DNA from: CAITSH01 sp945892985
GTDB lineage: Bacteria; Pseudomonadota; Gammaproteobacteria; Burkholderiales; SG8-39
Assembly: GCA_945892985.1 (NCBI GenBank)
Contig: CAMDDU010000020.1
Location: 10,823-74,822 of the forward strand
Direction of reading: 5' to 3'
DNA length: 64,000 bases
Made by a program: the position numbers and the translations under genes. Under the pieces are notes generated by a model that was not told where the DNA came from, did not search any database, and saw only the letters and a program-made list of their open reading frames with translations. Positions 44,980 to 52,300 of this stretch are shown here, one piece after another; position 1 is the stretch's first letter, and every line of letters starts with the position of its first letter.

Positions 44980-45013
44980 ACTTTAAAAAACCCGCATGAC
45001 ATTGCGGTTACGA
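44980..45013 (-). promoter_or_regulatory. Candidate Pho box and -10 before the olsB-like gene
   Basis: On the minus strand, 45013-44996 read TCGTAACCGCAATGTCAT. The right half has TGTCAT (6 of 7), and the left half TCGTAAC is weak (4 of 7), at an 11-bp period. TAAAGT (44985-44980) lies exactly 10 bp downstream and matches TATAAT at 4 of 6 positions. The transcript would begin about 30 bp before the start codon. The spacing equals that at pstS, which is the main support. Confidence 0.45.
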
Positions 45014-45064
45014 AACGATGAAATGTTCGTTAAAGCCAAAATGCCGGCATGAAGTGAACTATTC

Positions 45065-45088
45065 ATGACAAGGCATCATGACAAGGCA
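45065..45088. repeat. 13-bp-period direct repeat between olsB-like gene and dgkA
   Basis: ATGACAAGGCATC (45065-45077) is followed immediately by ATGACAAGGCA (45078-45088). Each copy contains ATGACA, the reverse complement of TGTCAT, but the period is 13 bp, not the 11 bp of a PhoB site. The repeat lies in the divergent spacer, some 100 bp from the dgkA start. It may be a regulator site or a chance duplication. Confidence 0.5.
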
Positions 45089-45190
45089 ATCGCCTCACAT
45101 CGCCATGCTACAGTCCGCGCGTTTCATGATTGCGCGCCGCGCCGCGCAAAATTGTTCCGTTTCCTGCCCGCCCATTTACGGAGAAAAAAA

Positions 45191-45562
45191 ATGGAAGAAA
45201 GTCCCTTCAAAGGAAAGACCGGCGCGCGACGCCTGATAAACGCGCTGGCTTATTCATGGCAGGGCTTCCGCTCCGCCTATAAACACGAGGAGGCCTTTCG
45301 CCAGGAAGTGTTGCTGACGGCGGTGCTGATACCCCTGTCGTTTTTCATCACCGTCAGCGGTACGGCTCGCGCACTGATGGTGGGCAGTGTTCTGCTGGTG
45401 CTCATCGTCGAGTTACTCAACTCCGCTGTCGAGGCGGCGGTGGACCGCGTTTCGCTCGAGAACCACCGACTCGCGGCAAGAGCCAAGGACATCGGCAGTG
45501 CTGCGGTGTTTTTGTCGCTGACCAACGTCGCGGTGGTATGGGCATTGGTGCTGCTCGGCTGA
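45191..45562 (+). CDS. dgkA: Diacylglycerol kinase
   Basis: Small three-helix membrane enzyme phosphorylating diacylglycerol to phosphatidic acid. The ATG at 45191 (MEESPFKGKTGARRLINALAYSWQG) gives 123 residues, the family length. The active-site segment is VELLNSAVEAAVDRVS with Glu74, Asn77, Glu81 and Asp85, and FRQEV near 37-41 is conserved. The frame reaches back to 45065 but the extension is basic and atypical. Because PlcP is predicted to produce diacylglycerol, this gene could compete for it or recycle it. Confidence 0.95.
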   Translation: MEESPFKGKTGARRLINALAYSWQGFRSAYKHEEAFRQEVLLTAVLIPLSFFITVSGTARALMVGSVLLVLIVELLNSAVEAAVDRVSLENHRLAARAKDIGSAAVFLSLTNVAVVWALVLLG

Positions 45563-45575
45563 GCCCGTCACCGAA

Positions 45576-45593
45576 CTGTCCGCAAACTGTCAT
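45576..45593 (+). promoter_or_regulatory. Strong Pho-box match before the GT4 glycosyltransferase
   Basis: The plus strand reads CTGTCCGCAAACTGTCAT. Against CTGTCATAWAWCTGTCAY it matches 15 of 18, with a perfect right half and the right 11-bp period. It starts 13 bp after the dgkA stop and ends 34 bp before the glycosyltransferase ATG, in the correct orientation. At the 10-bp-downstream position TGCGGC is not a recognisable -10, so the promoter geometry is less clear than at pstS. Confidence 0.6.
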
Positions 45594-45627
45594 CGGATTT
45601 TCATGCGGCGGGTGCACATTGCGCACC

Positions 45628-46833
45628 ATGCCCCCTGCCAATCAGCACCGCCATCCGCTCAAGCTGGCCATCGTCACCGAAACCTATCCACCGGAAATCA
45701 ACGGCGTCGCCAGAACCATAGGCCTTACGGTTGAAGCGCTGTGCGCCCGCGGCCATCAGGTGCAGCTCATCCGGCCCCGCCAGGACGCCGACGACAAACC
45801 GGTGGACGGGCCCGATCTCGCCCACGTACTGGTGCGGGGGCTGCCGATCCCGCGTTATCAGGAACTCATGCTGGGCCTGCCGGCAAAGCGGCGCTTGTTG
45901 CGGCTGTGGCAACAAAGCCCGCCCGACCTGGTTCACGTTGTCACCGAGGGCCCGCTTGGCGGATCGGCGTTGCGCGCCGGAAAAACCCTCGGCCTGCCGG
46001 TGACCTCGGACTTTCACACCAATTTTCACAGCTATAGCAAGCACTACGGCTTTGGCTGTTTTGGAAAACTCATCGCCGGTTATTTGCGTTCGCTGCACAA
46101 CAAGGCCGATTGCACCATGGTGCCGACGCAACAAATGAAGGATGAACTGCAGGCGCTTGGCTTTCGCAGCCTGCTGGTTGTCGGGCGCGGCATCGACACC
46201 GTGTTGTTCAATCCGGCGAGGCGCAGCCGCGAACTACGGGCCGCCTGGGGTTGCCATGGCGACGAAACCGTCGTGCTTTATGTCGGTCGTCTCGCGCCGG
46301 AAAAAAATATTGGCTTGTTCATAGAATCGGCGCGCGCGATGCGCGCCGTCGATGCCGCAGTCAGGGTGGTGTTGGTGGGCGATGGCCCAGAAGGTCCGGG
46401 GCTTCGCCGTGCCCACCCCGATTTTTTGTTTGCCGGCATGCGCACCGGGGAGGACCTCGCCGCACATTACGCCTCGGCCGACGTTTTTTTGTTTCCGAGC
46501 GTGACCGAGACCTTTGGCAATGTGACGACAGAGGCGATGGCAAGCGGGCTGTGCGTCGCCGCCTACGACTACGCCGCCGCAGCCAAATACATCGTTCACG
46601 GGGAGTCGGGGCTGCTGGCGCGGACAAACGACCGCCAAGCCTTTAACATGGTTTGTTGCCGTATCGCGCGCGACGCGACGTTGCGGGCAAAACTGCGCAC
46701 CAACGCAAGGTCGGTGGCTGAGGGCTTGTCGTGGATGCGCGTGTTCGACGAATTCGAAGACGTGTTGTTTGACACCATTGCGCGCAACGCGGCTGTCCGC
46801 CCACAGAAAAACGCAGCCAACAGGCCGGTGTAA
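45628..46833 (+). CDS. GT4-family glycosyltransferase, possibly glycolipid synthase
   Basis: Cytosolic-side GT-B retaining glycosyltransferase of 401 residues, start ATG 45628 (MPPANQHRHPLKLAIVTETYPPE). The GT4 features are ETYPPEINGVART at the donor/acceptor cleft, GRGIDTVLFNP, the GRLAPEKNIGLFIESA nucleotide loop near 230, and the donor motif PSVTETFGNVTTEAMASG with its ExxxxxxxxE pattern near 290-305. The closest remembered relatives are MgtA/Agt-type enzymes that glycosylate diacylglycerol, or GDP-mannose-dependent mannosyltransferases. The Pho box just upstream and the dgkA neighbour favour a lipid acceptor, which is inferred rather than shown. Confidence 0.75.
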   Translation: MPPANQHRHPLKLAIVTETYPPEINGVARTIGLTVEALCARGHQVQLIRPRQDADDKPVDGPDLAHVLVRGLPIPRYQELMLGLPAKRRLLRLWQQSPPDLVHVVTEGPLGGSALRAGKTLGLPVTSDFHTNFHSYSKHYGFGCFGKLIAGYLRSLHNKADCTMVPTQQMKDELQALGFRSLLVVGRGIDTVLFNPARRSRELRAAWGCHGDETVVLYVGRLAPEKNIGLFIESARAMRAVDAAVRVVLVGDGPEGPGLRRAHPDFLFAGMRTGEDLAAHYASADVFLFPSVTETFGNVTTEAMASGLCVAAYDYAAAAKYIVHGESGLLARTNDRQAFNMVCCRIARDATLRAKLRTNARSVAEGLSWMRVFDEFEDVLFDTIARNAAVRPQKNAANRPV

Positions 46834-46901
46834 CGGTATAGTCAGGATTTGTTGTGCCCCTATGCGGCGTACACCATGCCGCGCCTTCAAGCTATTTCGA
46901 C

Positions 46902-47648
46902 ATGTTTCCACGCCAACCCCTTCCCCTCCTTCTGTCCCTGACCCTGACTCTGAGTCTGAGTCTGAGTCTGACTCTAACTCTTGCCTTGACCATGACATCG
47001 GGCGACGCGCGGGCCGCACGCCCCCTCGTCACTGACGATGCCCGCAGCGTCGACACCGACGGGTGCCAGATCGAAAGCTACGTCAAACGCCAGCGCAGCC
47101 TCGGCGAGCGCGAATTGTGGTTCCTGCCGGCGTGCAACCCCGGCGGTTATGCCGAACTGACGCTGGGCGGTACACGCACCGACAACAACGAATCGGGTCG
47201 ATCGAGCAGCACCATCGCCCAAGCCAAGTTTCTGCTGCAGCCGCTCAAGACCAACGGCTATGGTGCTGCAATCAGCCTGGGCGCGCAGAACACCAGGCCC
47301 TTTGTCGCAACCGGCGACACCAAGTGGAATCCGTATTTCAACCTCATCGGCAGCCGCTCGCTGCTTGATGACCGCCTGTTTGTGCACCTCAACCTGGGTA
47401 CGATCAAGGACCGCGTGCGTGATGTCGCGACAGGCACCTGGGGCCTTGGCACCGAAATCGTCTTCACGCCGCGCCTGATCGGCATTGTCGAAACCTACGG
47501 CCAGACCAGTGAACGGCCGAACCGCCAGATCGGTCTGCGCCTCTGGATCATCCCGGACAAACTCCAGATCGACGGTACCTACGGCATGCAGTCTGGATAT
47601 ACGCCCGACCGAAGGTGGAACTCAGTCGGTATCCGCGCCTTGTTCTGA
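46902..47648 (+). CDS. Predicted outer-membrane beta-barrel protein, unknown function
   Basis: I do not recognise the family with confidence. The 248-residue protein starts with a signal peptide whose hydrophobic core is a Leu-Thr/Leu-Ser repeat (residues about 13-26, encoded by hexamer repeats), cleaved near TSGDARA-ARP. The mature part alternates polar and hydrophobic residues (GGYAELTLGGTR, YGAAISLGAQNTRP, GLRLWIIPDKLQIDG) and ends in RALF with a C-terminal Phe, typical for BAM substrates. It could be a small transporter or porin-like protein. The ATG at 46902 is chosen because it gives a short n-region before the repeat. It is convergent with yaeQ. Confidence 0.7.
   Translation: MFPRQPLPLLLSLTLTLSLSLSLTLTLALTMTSGDARAARPLVTDDARSVDTDGCQIESYVKRQRSLGERELWFLPACNPGGYAELTLGGTRTDNNESGRSSSTIAQAKFLLQPLKTNGYGAAISLGAQNTRPFVATGDTKWNPYFNLIGSRSLLDDRLFVHLNLGTIKDRVRDVATGTWGLGTEIVFTPRLIGIVETYGQTSERPNRQIGLRLWIIPDKLQIDGTYGMQSGYTPDRRWNSVGIRALF
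46938..46979 (+). repeat. Hexamer tandem repeat inside a signal-peptide region
   Basis: Seven CTGASY-like hexamers follow in frame: CTGACC, CTGACT, CTGAGT three times, CTGACT and CTAACT, encoding seven Leu-Thr/Leu-Ser dipeptides. Gain or loss of one hexamer would keep the frame and lengthen or shorten the signal-peptide core by two residues. Confidence 0.8.
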
Positions 47649-47716
47649 CCCGTCGCACTTCGAACTTAAATTCGCATACCGGCTGCAAATCCACGCCAGT
47701 CGGGCATTTCCAGCCA

Positions 47717-48274
47717 TCACTTTCGCGTATCGCGAAATGGCCGCAACAACACCGGCTCCACCTGCACCGAAGTCACGCCATCGGTAATCCAGATCTCCCC
47801 CTCCTGGATGGTGTATTGCAGGCGCATGGTGCGCTGCGCCAGCTTGGCCATGGCGCGTGAGGCCTCCTGCGAAATTTCCGTAACCGCGAGATTTCCCTGG
47901 CGCGTCAACTTGTCGGCGACCGACTTCCACCATAACTGTGCCGCATGTCCGCCGTAGCAGCAGACATGCACCGCCTTGGCACGGCCGCAGGCACGGCGGA
48001 CCAGTTTCTCTTCCGGCAGCCCGACCTCGACCCACAGTTCGATCGAGCCGGTGAGATCCTTGCGCCACAGGTCGGGCTCGTCCTCAACGCTCAGTCCGCC
48101 GGCAAAAACCAGGCTGTCATCCGCGTTGAGCACAAAAGCCAGCAGACGCATCATCATGCGCTCATCCGTTTCTGACGGATGGCGGGCGATGGTGAACGCA
48201 TGATCAGCGTAATAGGCGCGATCCATGTCGGCGATTTGTATCTCCGCCTTGAATATCGTTGACTTGAGTGCCAT
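47717..48274 (-). CDS. yaeQ: YaeQ family protein
   Basis: Conserved proteobacterial protein with a PD-(D/E)XK nuclease-like fold; its biochemical role is not established. The ATG at 48274 (MALKSTIFKAEIQIADMDR) gives 185 residues, the usual length; the frame extends 56 codons upstream through non-conserved sequence. Typical stretches are YYADHAFTIARHPSETDERMMMRLLAF, DEPDLWRKDLTGSIELWVEVG and QYTIQEGEIWITDG. A perfect 7-bp inverted repeat (TTTCGCG, TAT, CGCGAAA; 47721-47737) forms the last codons. Confidence 0.93.
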   Translation of the reverse strand: MALKSTIFKAEIQIADMDRAYYADHAFTIARHPSETDERMMMRLLAFVLNADDSLVFAGGLSVEDEPDLWRKDLTGSIELWVEVGLPEEKLVRRACGRAKAVHVCCYGGHAAQLWWKSVADKLTRQGNLAVTEISQEASRAMAKLAQRTMRLQYTIQEGEIWITDGVTSVQVEPVLLRPFRDTRK

Positions 48275-48295
48275 CTGCCCTATGCCGTGTAGACT

Positions 48296-48325
48296 TGCAT
48301 GGTTATAAAATGCATGGTTATAAAA
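48296..48325. repeat. Exact 15-bp tandem duplication in the yaeQ/DUF1415 spacer
   Basis: TGCATGGTTATAAAA occurs twice without a gap (48296-48310 and 48311-48325). It lies 23 bp before the DUF1415 start codon and 22 bp from the divergent yaeQ start. Each unit holds TTATAAAA, a -10-like sequence for either direction, so the duplication doubles part of a promoter. Confidence 0.85.
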
Positions 48326-48347
48326 GTGACGCTGGAGGATAAAGCAA

Positions 48348-48956
48348 ATGCAGCCCGATGACAGCAAGCCCGGCGGGGAGCAAAGCGCCCAGATCATCGC
48401 ATCTACCAGGCTCTGGCTGGAGAAAGCCGTCATCGGCCTCAACCTGTGCCCGTTTGCAAAACCGGCCTACGCCAGCGGTCGCATCCGCTTTGCCCTCAGC
48501 AGCGCGCGCAGCGAACAGGCGCTGCTGGCCGACCTTGAAGGCGAACTGGAAACACTGGCGGAGGCGCATCCCGAGGGTGTTGAAACGACGCTGCTAATCC
48601 ACCCGTACGTTTTTCAGGATTTTCTCGACTACAACGATTTCCTCGATGTCGCCGATGCCGCGCTGGCGGCCCTCGATCTCGAAGGCATCATCCAGGTTGC
48701 CAGCTTTCATCCGGACTACCGCTTCGCCGGCACCGAAGCCGACGACATCAGCAATTACAGCAACCGCTCGCCCTATCCGATGCTGCACCTTTTGCGCGAA
48801 GACAGTGTGGAGCGGGCGGTAGCAGCGCATCCGGACACCGATGCGATCTACCAGCGCAACATCGAGACCCTGCGCCGCATCGGGCCGGAAGGCTGGCATG
48901 CGCTTGGGCTTGGGATTGGGCCTGAACTTGGAACGGACAAAAAATCCAGCGACTGA
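48348..48956 (+). CDS. DUF1415 family protein
   Basis: Conserved protein of unknown function, 202 residues, cytoplasmic. The family start WLEKAVIGLNLCPFAKP (residues 23-39) and ASFHPDYRFAGTEADDISNYSNRSPYPMLHLLRE (about 117-150) are both clear, the latter being its best-conserved block. A TGGAGG ribosome site precedes the ATG by 10 bases. It is divergent from yaeQ across a duplicated 15-bp promoter element. No reaction can be assigned from sequence. Confidence 0.9.
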   Translation: MQPDDSKPGGEQSAQIIASTRLWLEKAVIGLNLCPFAKPAYASGRIRFALSSARSEQALLADLEGELETLAEAHPEGVETTLLIHPYVFQDFLDYNDFLDVADAALAALDLEGIIQVASFHPDYRFAGTEADDISNYSNRSPYPMLHLLREDSVERAVAAHPDTDAIYQRNIETLRRIGPEGWHALGLGIGPELGTDKKSSD

Positions 48957-48986
48957 GCGACGCCGTGCCAACAGCGCGGACAGCGC

Positions 48987-49259
48987 TTATTTTTTGACCA
49001 TGGCTTTTTTTAGCAACTCGGCGACAACTTCACCCAGCCCGCCCTCGCGCCCCTGCGCCAGAGCCTGCAACTGTTTCACCAGTTCGCCGTCCAGTTTGCA
49101 GGCGAAGGAAACGAGACCGGCGGCCTGGTCAAGTTTGCGCTGCTCGCGCCGGTTGGGCGCAGGCACCTCGCCCTTGCCAAACAAGCCGGGCTTTACGGCT
49201 TTACCCACCTGCGCATTGATTTTTGAGCCCTTGAGTTTTTCCAGATCGGTCTTTTTCAC
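48987..49259 (-). CDS. Small conserved basic protein, unknown function
   Basis: A 90-residue hydrophilic protein starting at a GTG (49259), with AAGGTG seven bases ahead, so I prefer this to the longer frame reaching 49307. It has the look of a small family I have seen in betaproteobacteria: KKTDLEKLKGSKIN, then PNRREQRKLDQAAGLVSFACKLDGELVKQLQALA, then a C-terminal helix GLGEVVAELLKKAMVKK. The middle part resembles short ribbon-helix-helix-like or amphipathic helix segments, but I can assign no function. It lies downstream of hrpA on the same strand. Confidence 0.6.
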   Translation of the reverse strand: MKKTDLEKLKGSKINAQVGKAVKPGLFGKGEVPAPNRREQRKLDQAAGLVSFACKLDGELVKQLQALAQGREGGLGEVVAELLKKAMVKK

Positions 49260-49352
49260 GTTTGCACCTTGTTGTTTGACACATCCCGGCCGGCATTTTA
49301 CGCGCAATGCCCGGGCCGCCTTGGGCCGGGCGCCCGGCCCGGTATCACCGCC

Positions 49353-52300
49353 TCAGCGTTCCATCGCTTCCCACATTTTTTGCAGGCGCTTGACCGACAC
49401 CGGCGCCGGCGTGCGTAACTCCTGGGCGTGCAACTGCACCCGTAACTCCTCCAGCAGCCAGCGGAATTGTTCCAGCTGCGGATGCGCGGCACGGGCCTTT
49501 TTGTGCTTCAAGTCCTCGCGCTGCCACTGCTGGCACAGTGGCATGAAATCGGCCATCAGCCGCGCATCGCGGACGGCGCCGTTTTCACCGGAAGTCCGCA
49601 GCTTGTCAATGCGCAATGCCGCCGCCTTGAGGTAGCGCGGAAAATGCTGCAGGCGTTCAAAGGGCGTCGCGGCGATAAAATCTTTCACGATCAGGCGCGA
49701 GAACTGCTCCTGCACGTCCTGTACCACCTGGGCAAAAGCCTTCGCACCCTGCAATTTTTTTTGCAGCGCCTGGTACTCGCCAAGAATGCCGCCGACCAGC
49801 CGGCATAGCTCATTGGCAATGAGGTTGAGCCGCGATTTGGCCTCGGTGCAGCGCAACTCGAACTGCGCCTTGGTGGCGGGCAGAGGATCGGCCATGCAGG
49901 CGCGCTCAAAGGCCGCGGCAATCAATTGCTCACGCAAGGGCGTGCCCTCGCCCTTGCCAAAATCCAGCGCGGCATAGACCAGCGCCATATCGCGCAGACC
50001 GGCGAGATTTTTTTCCAGAAACTTTGTCTGCTCACGCAAGGCCAGCATGAACAAGCGGCGCAGGCCGAGGCGGTGCAACGCGCGTGCCTTGTCCACATCG
50101 TCCATCACGTCCATGCTCACCGCATCGCCGCGATCGGTCAGCACCGGGTAACCGATCAGCGTCTGGTTGCCCCGCCTGATTTCGACCAGTTCCTCGATAT
50201 CGCCAAATCCCCATTCGGTAAAGCGCTCACTGTCGGGCAGCACGTCGCTTTGCTCGACCACTTCGGCAAAGCGTTCCCCCGCCGCCGCACCCAGCTCGCC
50301 GCGCAACTGCGCCAGGCTGCGACCCAGGGCGAGCTGGCGGCCGTGCTCGTCGATCACACGAAAATTCATACTCAGATGCGCCGGCAGCAGTTCCGGCCGG
50401 AAGGCATCGAGCGGAACGACCAGCCCCAGTGCAATGCGCGCGTGACGCGCAATGGCGTCGACCAGGGGCACATCGGAACGCGGTGCGGCGACAAACCCTT
50501 CGGCGAACTCGGCCAGCGGCCCGAGCCGGTGGCGCAGGCGCTGCGGCAGCGACTTGGCCAGCAATTGCACCTTCTCTTTGAGCAGCCCGGGTACCAGCCA
50601 GTCGCAGACGGCCGCCGGCAACTGGTTGAGCGCCACCAGCGGCACCGTCAGCGTCACGCCGTCGCGCGGCCCGCCCGGATCGTGCAGGTATTCGAGCGCC
50701 AGCTTGCGCCCGGCCATTTCAATCTGGTGCGGGAACTGCTCGGTGGTGATACCCGCCGCCTCGTGGCGCATCAGGTCTTCGCGCTTGAGAAACAGCAGCC
50801 GCGGATCCTTTTCCTCGGCCTCGCGCCGCCAGGTGTCGAAGCTCGCGCCGTTGTGCATGCCGGCGGGCACCAGCGAGTCGTAGAAGGCGTAAATCAAATC
50901 GTCATCGACCAGCACGTCCGGACGCCTCGATTTATGCTCCAGACGTTCGATATCCTCGATCAGCTTGCGGTTGTGCTGGTAGAAGGGCGCACGCGATTCG
51001 TATTCGCCCTCGACCAGCGCCTGGCGGATAAACAGCTCGCGCGACAACTTCGGGTCCATCGGCCCGTAATGCACGCGGCGGTTGGCGTAGAGCAGCAGCC
51101 CATAGAACGACGCGCGTTCAAAGGCCGCCACATGCGCGGGCTTTTTCTCCCAGTGCGGCTCGCTGTAGCTCTTGCGCACCAGGTGGCCGCCCACGCTCTC
51201 CAGCCACTCGGCATCGACGGTGGCGACACAGCGCGCGTAAAGGCGCGTCGTCTCGGTCAGCTCGGCCGCCATGACCCAGCGTCCGGCCTTCTTCACAAGG
51301 CTGGAGCCCGGATGCACCCAGAAACGGATGCCGCGCGCGCCAAGGTAATGCCCCTCGTCCGACTTGAGCCCGATATTACCGAGCAAGCCGGTCAGCAGCG
51401 CGCGATGGATTTGCGCAAAACTGGCGCTGCCCGTCGCGCTCTTCCAGCCAAGCTCCGCGGTCATTTCCTTGAGCTGGGAATGGATGTCGCGCCACTCGCG
51501 CATGCGGTTGAAGGAAAGAAAATTATCGTGGCACAGCCGCGCCAGCTTGCGGTGCGAATTTTGCGCCTGCGCCTGCTCGTAGAATGCCCACAGCTTGACA
51601 TAGGCAAGGAAATCGGATTTCTCGTCGTTGAATTTCTGGTGGGCGGCATCGGCGGCCTGGGCGCGATCGTGCGGCCGGTCGCGCGGATCCTGCACCGACA
51701 GCGCGGCGGCGATAACCAGCACTTCAGCCAGCGCGTTTTCGTTGCGTGCCGCCAGGATCATGCGGCCGATGCGCGGATCCAGCGGCAGTTTCGCCAGTTG
51801 CCGGCCGGTGGCGGTGAGATTATTGTCGTCATCCACCGCGCCCAGTTCGTTGAGCAGCGCATAGCCATCGGCGATGGCGCGCGGCAGCGGCGGCTCGATG
51901 AAGGGAAAGTCCTCGACCTCGCCAAGATGCAGCGACTTCATGCGCAGGATCACCGCCGCGAGCGACGAGCGCAAAATTTCCGGGTCGGTGTAGGCGGGGC
52001 GGGCGTTGTGGCCCGCTTCGTCATAGAGCCTGATGCACACGCCGCTCGCGACGCGGCCGCAACGGCCGGCGCGCTGGCGGGCCGCAGCCTGGGAGACCTT
52101 TTCGACCTGCAACTGCTCGACCTTGCTGCGATAGCTGTAGCGCTTGACCCGCGCCTGCCCGACGTCGACCACATAGCGTATCCCCGGGACCGTCAGGGAG
52201 GTTTCCGCTACGTTGGTGGCCAGCACGATACGCCTGCCGGTATGCGAGCGAAACACCCTATCCTGCTCGGCGGCGGTGAGTCTTGAATACAGCGGCAACA

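Noticed and set aside
45065..45088. ATGACA direct repeat as a Pho box
   Set aside because: Period is 13 bp instead of 11 bp, so it was listed only as a repeat and not counted with the Pho-box candidates.
49926..52286. 786-codon plus-strand frame opposite hrpA
   Set aside because: It is the antisense shadow of the strongly conserved HrpA helicase in high-GC DNA; its translation is rich in Arg, Gln and His with no domain and no ribosome site.
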